A stretch of DNA of 64,000 nucleotides, taken from NCBI GenBank assembly GCA_026210745.1, contig CP110631.1, positions 2,976,001 to 3,040,000 on the forward strand, written 5' to 3'. This DNA is from Exobasidium rhododendri (Eukaryota; Basidiomycota; Exobasidiomycetes; Exobasidiales; Exobasidiaceae). A model generated the notes under the pieces. It searched no databases, was not told the origin of the DNA, and worked only from the letters and a program-made list of their open reading frames with translations. Every line of letters begins with the position of its first letter. The stretch's first letter is position 1. Positions 20,701-30,348 of the stretch are shown here, in pieces. The position numbers and the translations under genes were made by a program.

Positions 20701-22315
20701 GCGGCTTTTCCTCATAATCATCGAGCTTAGCGCGATGACTAGGTCTGTCGCTCGAGGATGGTGCGTAGGACGGCGTCGTTTCGATACTCGCTTCGCGCTG
20801 AATGCTAAGACTCGGCCTTGCCGTGGAAGACGCCCGCAAGCTGACGTGACTCAAGCTTTTTCGAAGAGTAGGCATCTTGTGTTGGCCGTTCGCTAGGGCC
20901 TGGGCGGCTTCCATGCTTCGTCGAGTGTTGATGATTGCGTTGAGTGACGCTAATTCTTCCAGGTCCATCGAGCTATCGCTGTTTTCCCCTTCCTCCTTTT
21001 CCCTCTGCTTTCGGACTGCTTGTTCTCTTTCGATGGCTTGCTGTTTCTCCCTCTCTCTCTGTTGTTCTCTTTCTTCTTTGCTGATGCTGTTGATCCTCCC
21101 AGTCTTTCTTCTACCGCCTTTGCTACTCCTGTTGGAAGGTCTTCGATTCAGTGGCACGATCATGTTTGGTCGGAAGTCCGTGGCGGGACCACTGCCATTT
21201 CCCCACCCTCCTAGAATGGCCATCTGAGCATTAAAGTTGATCTCGCCCAGTCCCATGTAGAATGCCTTTTTTGGGATTCCCCATACCTTTTCCGCTTGCT
21301 CTTTCTCCTTGAGTTCCCTTTCGATCTCCTTTTCCCTTGCCATCCTCTCTCTTTCTCTTTCTACTTCACGATTGCGAGCCGTTGGAATGGCCGGTATTTG
21401 CAAAACAGCTGGACCACTGCCGTCAACTGACCTCCAAGCGTCGACGAATGTCTTCTTCTTGGAGGGGTTTCGTAGGATTGAAGTGCGCGGGGTGAGTGTC
21501 CCGTTAGGACCTTGAAGGACGTTAGAAGGTTCACTTGGAGTAGAGACACTATAGCTTGAATAGTCTACAATCGATGTCGAAGAATTTAGACGTCCATCCT
21601 TGGAGTCAAATCCAGGACCGAGAGATCCTCCTACTGATGTGGACGGTGTGGCTGCATTTGTGATCTTCACCGGATCACTGACGAAACAGGAGTCTGGACT
21701 CCGTTCTGTGGCCATTGTGTCTTCGCTACTGTTTGCGAGTTGGGGGACAGCGACCTTGGCTGGTGGAGCATGAGTAGACGAGGCTCTCGATGAGCCTGCT
21801 CCCTTCACACCAGGATCTTTTGCGTATCGACTGAGACTGGAGTAATCGAGACGCACAGAAGAGAGACCAAGCTGACTAGTGGACGTTTCCCGCAGAAAGT
21901 CCTCGTCAGAAGTTGCTGCGGTCCCAATCTCACCTCCGTATCCACCTTGACCGTCGTCTGGCAAATTGTCGCAGTGTGACGAACCTTCAGAATTGTGAAT
22001 CGAAGCGCAGTATGATTCGCGACTTTTACGAAGACGTAGCAACGGGCTCTTTACGTTGAGCAGTTGCGCGTGAAGAGAAGGTAGAAGGGCGAGCGGACGA
22101 GGAGATCGATACTTTGACTCTAGGCCTAGAGAGCACGATCTCTTGCGTCGTCGAAAGGAAGTCTTGCAAGTGTGGAAGCCCAGAAGATTACTTCCCAAGA
22201 TTGATGTCCTGAGTGAGGAGGGGACGGCGAGCTGAGCGTCAGATGAAGCGTCGCTGTTTGTCGTCAATAGTGAGTCCTGCTGCAAATCGAAGTCTCGATC
22301 CTCTGCTCGCTCCAA
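17798..22315 (-). CDS. Large low-complexity protein of unknown function
   Basis: The minus-strand frame is open for about 1505 codons, ending QGSSLYN at 17798. The protein is Ser-, Glu- and Arg-rich, with coiled-coil-like charged stretches (REVERERERMAREKEIE), a long acidic segment at about residues 1190-1260, and a Ser-rich N-terminus. Two short similar blocks stand out: WGIPKKAFYMGLGEINF (about residue 343) and YLMGMPKSVFKSQNAYRYL (about residue 643), sharing G-[IM]-P-K-x-[AV]-F. I recognise no domain. The start is unresolved: the frame begins with TTG at 22315, the first in-frame ATG is at 21715, and the 200 codons between look coding, so a short 5' exon is likely. Function is not assigned. 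Confidence 0.7.
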   Translation of the reverse strand: MERAEDRDFDLQQDSLLTTNSDASSDAQLAVPSSLRTSILGSNLLGFHTCKTSFRRRKRSCSLGLESKYRSPRPLALLPSLHAQLLNVKSPLLRLRKSRESYCASIHNSEGSSHCDNLPDDGQGGYGGEIGTAATSDEDFLRETSTSQLGLSSVRLDYSSLSRYAKDPGVKGAGSSRASSTHAPPAKVAVPQLANSSEDTMATERSPDSCFVSDPVKITNAATPSTSVGGSLGPGFDSKDGRLNSSTSIVDYSSYSVSTPSEPSNVLQGPNGTLTPRTSILRNPSKKKTFVDAWRSVDGSGPAVLQIPAIPTARNREVERERERMAREKEIERELKEKEQAEKVWGIPKKAFYMGLGEINFNAQMAILGGWGNGSGPATDFRPNMIVPLNRRPSNRSSKGGRRKTGRINSISKEEREQQREREKQQAIEREQAVRKQREKEEGENSDSSMDLEELASLNAIINTRRSMEAAQALANGQHKMPTLRKSLSHVSLRASSTARPSLSIQREASIETTPSYAPSSSDRPSHRAKLDDYEEKPPISRASSSECFPQQSRIRFAPLPYAHGGALSNNANASSNDVDEMTADAGLQRRVSTDAFEPEKTREEVSARQEVASEASDEDEMEEGDENRGWGLSGLGGSNGKWYLMGMPKSVFKSQNAYRYLRRPSSTAGIDSSVQGEVGASPSQERPMSAALQANERRGRRTSRIKKSSSRASSIKSRSSSVGSNDAEDERKRRRQMIRASRPGGTGMVTLPDGTKIRARRVGEEDSDDDEFIEWGFAGLAKEVRRKSIGEKAAERTATTGEKRASDDEGGRGEGEEGEEAGGEVDGLAWVKRRRKEREESSKALQEADKDMHAEAEAREKASKQSLPTIKKAVDVDDNSPNRSSTMLLSKPRSNASHAAEVRRRHEEEVAALGKEVLENISKAKKSKLQMQRSATLDVGTAAVSAAEKGSVPLPSSAHASQQDRTKASERPSRTLSLDEVPGKVSLMRQPGLAKVRATGSRRSSNSLKSDLPGGGALVMSSPAHTADPSESDEAITSTGAVTPTKKKLHQPTPLLSISPGALTAEPEEVEDNEKDPQRPSIAVAVPIKIFGTSESDLTKVRRGANTRNENDTALSPPSPSSPSSPLQGRTTALRPLSRSPVKESLSTSSSSFGGFYHNVAYQGHGVSIPLPSPDLPRKPDARGYAVVPLPIHQLGRRPARPREGRVWQFDDDDDDDEEEEDDDGEQSESSSEADDEEEEEEGEEEGVERKELVEGQGGLSGSRSASQRKQDDDDDEEEAGMNAEELAEEERRTAMQKKRATTRAAGAELVSTLAKSKQANQATAANRQQSTPDFKGKVHQNSKAATALPPKEAHGRSVIASSSPEKSAKSPRRSMSASVLPLHHRRRPKKDAWNDFDDVDVDDADDLDLWPPTLSTTQLSTTLSTTESNQSVESNSLGRSRSAGRSKRETLALAAHSAKATILREKKSQEAKEKERVRKKKLREEHDLDYGWPRSLQGSSLYN

Positions 22316-23606
22316 TGCCGATGTACTGGAGTGTGAGGCGATGTCGCCGGCTGCTGGTCGATAGGGAAGAGAAGAGAGAGGGAGATGAAAAGGGGCGAGA
22401 GAGTAGGAGCGGTGCGGTGCGGTCAGTCGAGCGTCGGACTAGTAAAGAGGGTAGTGTGGACAACCGAATATAGATCTCCTGGATGTCCTCTTTACCGGTC
22501 CCGAGTGAGAGAATAATACATAATACACTCTCTTAGCGCCCTTTGGGGGAGAAAGAAGCCAAATGCACGCCACTTTTAAAGGTGCTTGGCAATCAAACTT
22601 CAAACGTCGCCAGATATAGGGGAAGGGGGGGGGGGGAAATAGCGATTTAGAAATCTAACTTTAGATCCAAGAGAGTAGTGGCAGTAGACCCTTGTGACAC
22701 TGGTCTAAAGTGTCCTGTAGGGCTAATGTGGCATCACTAGTAGTACTCACCTTTGGTTGGATTTGTGGCTTGACACACGTGCCTGTCAACTTGCAGCATG
22801 CTTTCTATTTGCTGGGAGATCTGTGGGATAGGAAGGATATAGCGAGTGTGATGTCTAGAACGCAGCTTGGGACTAGGCGCATGCGTTCAGATGAATCAGC
22901 TACAATGATGAAATGTGCTAGGTACGATGAAGAAATCCACTAGATCTTTCGGCCGTCCTTTGTCTGCAGTGATTGGCAATCCAACCGTATGTTATGTGAT
23001 CTCGCGTGCTCGAGGGGCAGAGTATGTCTGGAATGTAGGCTGGCTGGTGTTGATGAAAGATACTGTAGGAGGAAGGAAGGGAGGGAAAGAAGAAGATGGA
23101 GAGGGAAGCAAGAAGTGACATAACGGCATCCTTGCGAGGGGAGAGTATCACGAGTGAAATCATTGTTGCTTCCTGCTACGCCGAAAGTATTAAATACCTT
23201 CTCTTTCAATAGGACTTGAGAGCGAGAAAAAGAAATTGCTCTCAGACTGTATCACAATCTCGAACACAGATACGCAAATGCAGCAGTGTAGGAGGCGTCA
23301 AAGAGGGACACTGCTGTCGATGCCGAGCCTGGCGACAGACGTATCACCGAACTCCATCCTTCTTGCCTCCTCCGCCCTCTTGTATACAATTTGATGAATG
23401 TCCTTCCTTGGACGGCATCAGCTAACGTGCTCAGTCGTATCTCGATGCCTCTTCGTTGTCATATGCATAGTATTGATGCCGTCCAGAGAGTGCGCAAAAA
23501 CTACCAAGATTATATGTGATGTAGACAAATGGCATGAGGGAGAGGCTTTGAGATATACAATGACAGGATGCATTTGCCAAGACGGGGGGACTTACTCCCC
23601 CCATCT
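22316..23606. other. Long intergenic region, no gene recognised
   Basis: About 1.3 kb lies upstream of the low-complexity gene (minus) and downstream of the thioesterase gene (minus). It holds a G12 run at 22625-22636 and several short frames without coding character. A missing first exon of the 17798-22315 gene may lie in the first 200-300 bp. No tRNA or repeat was found. Confidence 0.5.
22625..22636. repeat. G12 homopolymer
   Basis: A run of twelve G follows GGAA in the intergenic region. Similar runs occur at 25727-25737 (G11), 58389-58398 (C10) and, shorter, near 3652-3672, all outside coding sequence. Confidence 0.9.
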
Positions 23607-25522
23607 TCAATCATAGAGGCGGGTGAGCAATGCTTTCAGCTCCAGGCGTTGCTGCCTTCGTACGTTGGATGCGTCAGCAAAGCTTTCCATAGCAGATTGA
23701 GGGGGCATGACAATAGTAGAGGCAATGCGACTGTCTGATCCTTCTTCATTGTCCAGTGCCAGTGTGAAGAGAACGTCGTTGGTGAATCTTCGTTGGCCTT
23801 TGCGGCCTTCTGCTTGCGCCATGACATACACTTCGCATGACTTTCCATAAATCTTGACGACAAAGGCAGAGAAGATCATCAACCTGTCATGGGAAAGAGC
23901 AGAAAGCTAAGATCATGCACAGAAGAATAGCGATGGAGACATTCACGAAATGGCAAAGAACTCACTCTCCCACTGCCACCTTCACATTGAATTCCAAGCC
24001 ATCCATAGCGACCGTCTTCCACCTGCTCTTCTGTCCTTGCCTGTCGCCGGTCACTGCGATACTTCGACAGGACATGATGGCAACATCCTCGCTCCAACTC
24101 ATTGTATTTCCTCCAAAGATAATCGAGTGAGAGTTGGTGTGTTGCGGGAAGACAAGATGCATCGTTTTCGTCAACGTGGAAGCAACATCGACACGCTTTG
24201 GGAATGAGACAGATGGCGTCCTCTCCATGATCGGAGAAGACGGTGAAGTTGACGCTCCCACTGGTGCAAAGAAGTCTATCGAGAGACGTCTTCCCGTCTG
24301 AAAGTCATTGTCACCGGGTAGTCTCAATCCTAAAACTCCAGCTATACGTCGAATCTCTGCTTCAGGATGACTGAACGGCTCATCTCCCGGAATATTCACT
24401 ACCACTTTTCCATCTTTGAACGTGATGCCGTCTTCTTGTGCTATCAATGCTCTGATCAGGTACTCGATTTCCATGGATTGAAGACGTCTCTCTTGTACTA
24501 CCCCTGACGTTTCTCCGAATCTGCTACTGTCATGATCCTTGGCGTCGCTCTCTTTCAGCATACGTAGAACCTCTTTCTGGAATTGCTTCTTTACATCGAT
24601 GCTCACTCCGTCTCTCGCTTCCCCTTTCTTTGTATCTTCGATTCGCTTTACTCTCCGCCGACCAGCAAGGAGGTGTCTTCTGGCTTCGAGTCTCGTACTT
24701 GTTTGCACCCGAGCTAAGGAAGGCTTACTGGCCGGACGAAGCGTTTCACCTTCTCCCGCATCCATGGTGAGATAGTTCCAAAAGCGAGAAATGCTCGATG
24801 GCGAGGCCTTCCGTGTTGCTTTCTGCCCATGACTGATGGCGACAAAGGTGAGGTAGGCTGATGAGGAGACGATCAACGAGAATTCTTCAACACGTACACC
24901 TTACTATGCCTTGCGTCGCTGAGCACAGCAAGAACATTTGTCTACGTACAATGGCTTACGTATTCCTGCGTCAGGCTGTGTTCATCGCTCTTCATCACTT
25001 TCACCCCGATTTCCATGCTCGTGCCCCATGCTCTGTTGACGCTTGCAGAGAGATGAATCAAGTCTCCCAAATGTATAGGTTTGAGAACTAGAGAGACATA
25101 GCAAAAGGGTGCACGGGCGTCAAGGGAAAGGCTAACGAAGACTCATCAGCTATTGGTCACTCACAAAGGACCGCATCGACACTGATCGTGACGCACGATG
25201 TACCTGCGTGCCTCCTAGCTGCAACGCCTGCAGCGACATCGATCAATTTAAGCAACGCACCTGCTCTGAGCTTTGGCCGCTTCCTCAAATCGGAGGAGCT
25301 GTTGTCACAATCTTCAATGGTAGCAGTGTAGGTCACATTTGACACAGCAGATTGTGAGACTAATTTGGTAGCGATTGATGCGGCTTTGGGGGAATCAGCC
25401 GAAGACGAGTTGAGGGATCTGCTCGTGTCAGGCAGCGTGAGGAGTGTGTATGCCGATCGAATGAAGAAAGCAGTGCCCAGGACCAAGACGACCGAGCTGA
25501 AGTGCTCGGGTTTCATTGCCAT
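23607..25522 (-). CDS. Double-hotdog acyl-CoA thioesterase
   Basis: This enzyme should hydrolyse acyl-CoA to free acid and CoA. Exons are 25522-25165, 25087-24950, 24857-23966 and 23883-23607 (554 aa, in phase). The first hotdog shows AGALLKLIDVAAGVAARRH, ISVDAVLFLKPIHLGDL (across intron 1) and NRAWGTSMEIGVKV. The second shows KTMHLVFPQHTNSHSIIFGG, SWSEDVAIMSCRS and FSAFVVKIYGKSCEVYV. The arrangement matches ACOT7/11/12-type enzymes, but no START domain follows. The N-terminus has a hydrophobic stretch (SSVVLVLGTAFFIRSAYTLL), possibly a membrane anchor or targeting signal. A roughly 200-residue charged insert separates the domains. Intron 2 is the least certain: the donor at 24949 and acceptor ending at 24858 were the only pair I found that kept phase. 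Confidence 0.85.
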
Positions 25523-25785
25523 CGTACGAAGTCGTCAAGTTTGCTCAAAGGGCAAGCGGGCTTTTAGCTTGGCATGTATAGGGAAACACCCTCCCGCGAC
25601 CGCCAGATTGGATCGTGTGCGAGGATTGGTCCGGACGGGTAGAGGACTTGAGGAAAAAGGCCGTGCGTGGGGATTGTGTTGGTAATTTTTGAATCTTAAA
25701 TCTTAAATGTCAGCGTGTCCTGCGGAGGGGGGGGGGGAGGAGGAAGGTCACGCACGCTACACATGCATCCCCTTCTTTTCCCTAC
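25523..25785. promoter_or_regulatory. Shared upstream region of thioesterase and VOC-like gene
   Basis: This 263-bp gap separates divergent start codons. It holds a G11 run at 25727-25737, about 50 bp upstream of the plus-strand ATG, and a short AT-rich direct repeat (ATCTTAA twice) near 25694-25709. Confidence 0.5.
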
Positions 25786-26925
25786 ATGTCATTCTCTTCT
25801 GCCACGTCGAATATCCGTAGCGACGGACCCCCCGAATTAGATCACATTGTACATCTCGTAAAGCTTGGTAAGCTGCAAGATTGTATCTCACTGTATGAGA
25901 AGTTGGGATTCAGCGTCGAGAGGGGCGGCATACACGCTGATGGCCTTACACAGAACGCCCTGCTTATCTTGAATGACGGGGTATATGTCGAATTCATCGA
26001 GTTTCTAGAGAAGCCACCGAAGCGGGAAAGCAACAGCGCTCTCCCGGAGGAGACTGTGCAGCAGTGGAAGGCAAGAAGGGAACAGCACTGGTGGTGGGGA
26101 AAGAAGGAAGGTTGGATTGACTGGTGTCTTAAAGGTGGTATTGCGGATCGAAGAATTGCCTCCATCAACAGAGCCAGGGGGCTTGTGATCGAGAAGGAAA
26201 GAGCTGCACAAACCAACAGCCAGCTCAATACTATGGTGCAATATCAGGACAGCCTTCCTGGAGGAAGAAAGGCTTTGAATGGAAAGGAAATAAAATGGAA
26301 TGTGACATTTCCTGTCGGACCAAGACAAGTGCGAGGAACGTACCCTTTCTGGTGTGAAGATGTGACGCCTCGAGACTGGAGGGTCCCGACACCCTATCCT
26401 ACTCATCATAATCTAAGTCAAGGTTTGACGGCTTTGACATTGCTATACTACCCAGAAACGTATCCGTCACGACTTGCATCTCTTCAACTTCTTCTATCTT
26501 CTCCCAGCAGGAGCGCTGAAGAAATGCAAGGAGGCTTGATCGACCTAGATCCTCCCCCCATAGTCGAAGGACAAGTAGCTCTGCCAAATGAGACAGTGGT
26601 ATTCTACCTTTCCACACCAGTGGGAAGACCTCTCTCTCTTCACATCAAGGCAGCAGAAGACCCTTTCGAGTTGCACTGGCTAGAACAAAGAGGAGAAGGA
26701 CTTTTCGAGGTAGAAGTGTCAGGTAAGCGTGTCTAGCGAAAGAGAGGAAGTCACATGCAACGCCTGTTCTTTGCTCACGCATGCCCTCTCTCCCCTTCAG
26801 TTGCTTCTGGGAAATTGCCACCGACCGCGCCACCAGATGGAGTTGAGCGTCTCAGTAGTGACTTGGGTTATGGTAGATTGCGACTGCATCCAATCCGCGG
26901 TCTGACAAAGGCTACCTCGACGTAG
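25786..26925 (+). CDS. Glyoxalase-like (VOC superfamily) domain protein
   Basis: Exons are 25786-26722 and 26801-26925 (353 aa). The start is MSFSSATSN. The N-terminal PELDHIVHLVKLGKLQDCISLYEKLGF, with DGVYVEFIEFL further on, is typical of glyoxalase-like domain proteins (Pfam Glyoxalase_3 type), in which His and Glu side chains can bind a metal. WWWGKKEGWIDWCLKG and a later PFWCEDVTPRDWRVP match fungal members. The substrate is unknown. The second exon adds VASGKLPPTAPPDG and a basic tail ending KATST. It is divergent from an acyl-CoA thioesterase, so a shared metabolic role is possible but unproven. Confidence 0.82.
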
Positions 26926-27088
26926 AGCGCACGCTTTACTTCCCTCCCTGGCCTGCGTCAGAACAGTGTCCACTAATCTCCTCCCCCCCCATTCCATTGA
27001 AACACAAAATGGCTGCATGTCAAAGTCGAGCGCCAAGGAGAGGGACGTCGTGGTACAAGGGTAAAATGTAATGTAATGCAACCTGGTA

Positions 27089-27142
<54 letters not shown>

Positions 27143-27506
27143 ATCATACAATGTGGATTCCGCTTGCCGTGCACTGAGAGGAGGCACACAAAAAAGGTGT
27201 TAGAATGCTCTGTACTGACACCAAAACGACTGAGGGCAGCATACGCAGAGGACGAGGCAGAACTTCAAGTCAGCAGAAATAGTTTTCATCTGTCCTACTC
27301 CATCAGATCTATACCGGCGAAAGTCAGATCCATAGCGATGGAGTAAGCGGAGATTTCACTCAGTCGCAAATTACAATAAAACATCATGTAGACAAGCCTC
27401 GCTCCCTGCGCATCTCCCCTTAAAAGCTATCCGCAAGAACCGATGAAAATCGATTAGAGCAAAACTAAGAGAGTGTAACTCACCGGTCATCAAGTTTCGA
27501 ATTGTC
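26926..27506. other. Convergent 3' region with GTA microsatellite
   Basis: This 581-bp gap lies between the 3' ends of the VOC-like gene (plus) and DBP4 (minus). It contains the GTA repeat listed separately. Frames through the repeat give runs of Val or Thr and are not genes. Nothing else was found. Confidence 0.6.
27094..27138. repeat. (GTA)n microsatellite, about 15 units
   Basis: An uninterrupted trinucleotide run of about 45 bp lies in the convergent intergenic region, flanked by imperfect GTG/GTA units on both sides. Confidence 0.9.
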
Positions 27507-30038
27507 CTAGCCTTCCAGCAATCGAAGAGCCAGATCTTCGTCGTTGTGCAACTTGTCGTAGGAGTACTTGCCCTTCTTTGCCGGCCTTCTCTCCTCCTCC
27601 TCCTCCTCTTCTTCTTCTTCCTCCCGCTCCAGCTTATCCTCTGCTGAGCCGCTGTCTTGCTCCTCACTCTCGTCGTCCTCTCCTAAATCGAAGTCGGGCG
27701 TTTCGTACCCATCATCGCGATTGTCAATAGGGCCCAAAATTGCTCCTCCTGCTCCGCTTCCTTCCTCCTCTGCGTCCTCACGGCGCCTACTCTTTCCCTG
27801 CTTTTCTCTTTCCTTTTCTTTCTCCCTCTGCCTTTTTTCCTTTCTCTTTTCTCGCACTCTCTCCTTGTCCTCGACATCCCTCTCCTGCAATCTCTCCCTT
27901 TCCATTTCGATGAACTTAATAGCTTCTTCCTTTGCATCCCCGGCTTTCCTGAAGCTTTCCTCGTCCTGTACTTCATAGATCTTTCGAGCATTGCCCTCTT
28001 CATCAAAAATCATCTTTTCGCCTTGTCCTCGTAGACCTGCTGCGGCTGCCTTTTTCTTTGACTGACCAATGAGCAGCTTACGCTTTGACAGGTGTGCCTC
28101 GGAATCTACTGGAAAGTCGTCTTGATCATCTAGAGCATGATCTGCTCGTTTCAAGCTAAGGAAGTCCTGATCATCTTCGTTTCCAGCACCATCACTATCT
28201 TCATCGACGTCGTCTCCTGCAATCAGTACCGCTTTCCTCCCCCTTACTTGACTCGCCTTTCCTTCTACTTCGTCGTCGTCTTCTCCTTCTTCATCTTCTC
28301 CACTGCTGTTGCTGCCACCTTGACTGCTTTGATCATCTTCCTCGATCAGACTCTGGTAGTGTTCACTGAGTACACCTTGGTTCTTTCGGTCAAACATACG
28401 GTCATACTTTGTCTTGAGCTTGCCATCCTCCTTACTCGTGACACTCTCCTTTGCCAACATCTTTTCTGCCTTCCGCTTTGCCGCCTGAGCTTCTTTCACA
28501 AATTTCACTTTGGGTGCACCAGCAAGACCCAACGATTCAGCGTACGAGTCTAGAGGAAGCATCGTTACGTCAAATGTACTCTTGTCTGACTGAAGAAAGA
28601 TCGATCGAACATAAGAGACAAACGACTTCTGACCGAGGTATTTCAATTCTGGATCTTGAAAAAGAAAGCTCTGCAGCTGATTTCGAATATCTTGCACTTT
28701 GCTTTCCTTTGGTCTGATGAGTTCTGCCACTATTTTCTTTGCTTTCATCTTGTTCGTGAATCCCTTTTCTTCACTTGGCAGTAATAAAAGAAGACTGCTC
28801 CCCTTGCTTGTGTACCGTGCGGTACGTCCTACCCGATGGATGTACGTGTCCACATCCTCAGGAGCGTCTACTTGAATTACCCAGTCTACACGAGGGAAGT
28901 CCAAGCCTCTCGCTGCGATATCAGTAGCAAAGAGAATTGCATGCTGGGTCTTAGTGAAGTCGTTGAAGATTTGCATTCGCTTCGTTTGCTTTTGCTTGCC
29001 GTGTAACGATAGTAGTGAGATGCCAGGTCTCATCTTCCGGAAAGTCTCGTAAGCGAATTGAACCTGTCGGCAAGAAGAAAAGAAGACCAGCACTTTTGAC
29101 TTGAGATGCGTTCGGATGAAGGAAAATAAAAGCGACAGCTTCTCTTCCAGCGGTATAATCATGTAATGCTGTTGCAACGTGTCCGGTATGAGGCCACTCT
29201 TCCCGTTCCCTTCCTCGTTGACGGCAACATACTCCGGTGAAGACAAGCTCAGTCTTGCCAAGTCCTTTACTTTTTTGGTTTGCGTGGCGGAAAAGAGCAG
29301 TGTCTGCCTTCCATTGTTGGGAATGTTCTCCAAGATGGCATCGAGAGTGTTCTCGAATCCCATGTCCAGACATCGATCCGCTTCATCTAACACGAGGACT
29401 TGCACATTGCTAGTGTCAAAGCCAGATGTCTGATCCATGTGTTGCAGTAGCCTTCCTGGTGTAGCTACCAAAATGTTCATTCTCGTCAGTCGATCCTTTT
29501 CCACTTTGACATCCTTACCACCAATGATCAGTCCAGCGCTGAACGAATGACTTCCTCCGATCTTTTTCAGGACGTCAAATATCTGTATCGCCAGTTCACG
29601 AGTCGGCGACATTATCAAGGCACCCAGACCATCTGATGATCCCCACTTCAGTCTGTAAAGGCGCTCCAGGACTGGCAGGACAAAGGCCAACGTCTTACCC
29701 GATCCTGTTCTCGCAGCTCCTAAAATATCCTTTCCAGCCAAAGAAAGAGGCAATGACTTTGCTTGAATATCTGTCATCTCTACGAAAGAAGCCTTCTTCA
29801 AGCCTGCTCTCGTCCTGCTACTCAGAGGTAACTCATCAAAGCGCTTGTATGTCTCCTTGCCGTTCCCCTCGAGATGCTCTTGACACCTCCTTTCCAATTC
29901 TTTGAGCTCCCCTTCGTCTGTGCTACGTTTTTGTTGTCTCGCTCCCTTTGATCTCGAGCTCTGACCTAGATGCTTGGCTCGACCCTTCTGCGCTCGAGTC
30001 GTCTGGCTCGACGTCGAGGCCGCCGCATCTGGTGTCAT
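27507..30038 (-). CDS. DBP4: DEAD-box ATP-dependent RNA helicase DBP4 (DDX10-like)
   Basis: This is a single-exon, 843-aa protein starting at the ATG at 30038. It acts in the nucleolus on early 18S rRNA maturation in the small-subunit processome. All helicase motifs are visible: Q-motif region FVEMTDIQAKSLP, Walker A AARTGSGKT, SPTRELA, ATPGRLLQHM, VLDEADRCLDMGF, FSATQT, FATDIAARGLDFPRVDW and HRVGRTARY. The linker ERRCQEHLEGNGKETYKRF before the Q motif and the C-terminal SFVSYVRSIFLQSDK with its following charged, acidic tail are characteristic of the Dbp4/DDX10 group. The tail ends in a Glu run and LALRLLEG. Confidence 0.92.
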   Translation of the reverse strand: MTPDAAASTSSQTTRAQKGRAKHLGQSSRSKGARQQKRSTDEGELKELERRCQEHLEGNGKETYKRFDELPLSSRTRAGLKKASFVEMTDIQAKSLPLSLAGKDILGAARTGSGKTLAFVLPVLERLYRLKWGSSDGLGALIMSPTRELAIQIFDVLKKIGGSHSFSAGLIIGGKDVKVEKDRLTRMNILVATPGRLLQHMDQTSGFDTSNVQVLVLDEADRCLDMGFENTLDAILENIPNNGRQTLLFSATQTKKVKDLARLSLSSPEYVAVNEEGNGKSGLIPDTLQQHYMIIPLEEKLSLLFSFIRTHLKSKVLVFFSSCRQVQFAYETFRKMRPGISLLSLHGKQKQTKRMQIFNDFTKTQHAILFATDIAARGLDFPRVDWVIQVDAPEDVDTYIHRVGRTARYTSKGSSLLLLLPSEEKGFTNKMKAKKIVAELIRPKESKVQDIRNQLQSFLFQDPELKYLGQKSFVSYVRSIFLQSDKSTFDVTMLPLDSYAESLGLAGAPKVKFVKEAQAAKRKAEKMLAKESVTSKEDGKLKTKYDRMFDRKNQGVLSEHYQSLIEEDDQSSQGGSNSSGEDEEGEDDDEVEGKASQVRGRKAVLIAGDDVDEDSDGAGNEDDQDFLSLKRADHALDDQDDFPVDSEAHLSKRKLLIGQSKKKAAAAGLRGQGEKMIFDEEGNARKIYEVQDEESFRKAGDAKEEAIKFIEMERERLQERDVEDKERVREKRKEKRQREKEKEREKQGKSRRREDAEEEGSGAGGAILGPIDNRDDGYETPDFDLGEDDESEEQDSGSAEDKLEREEEEEEEEEEERRPAKKGKYSYDKLHNDEDLALRLLEG

Positions 30039-30348
30039 CCTGCTGGACTATGCAGAACTTAGTACTGTCTTAAGCATCTTCGATGGATACTTCCTTGAAT
30101 TTCGTGAGCCAAGAACTGGAAAAAAGTGAGAAGCACGTGCCAAGCACTTAAGAAGCTTGTCCTCGACCATTCGGTGTCCAGTATTCCTCCTCGTACAGAA
30201 GGGTGGCCTGGAGGAATACCCTTCAAGTCGCACAGTCAACAATTAAGAAGTGGTGGGATCGCATGCAAGTAAATAGATCTTAGTGAGGTACAAAGGATAC
30301 AATGACTTTTTCGTGCTCGGAATATGACGTCACGGTAGACTATCCGCT
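30039..30348. other. Intergenic: DBP4 promoter
   Basis: This 310-bp spacer lies between the DBP4 start and the MIA40 stop, both on the minus strand. No coding frame or repeat is seen. Confidence 0.5.

Noticed and set aside
17895-21227. Long plus-strand frames opposite the 17798-22315 gene, rich in Ser, Leu and Phe
   Set aside because: They mirror the charged, codon-biased sequence of the minus-strand gene, with no family match of their own.
22490-22520. Minus-strand ATG and GTAAAG donor as a first exon of the 17798-22315 gene
   Set aside because: The resulting phase (2) does not fit the downstream acceptors, which need phase 1.
27089-27346. Plus-strand frame beginning with a long Val run, and a Thr-run frame opposite
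   Set aside because: Both are translations of the GTA microsatellite.
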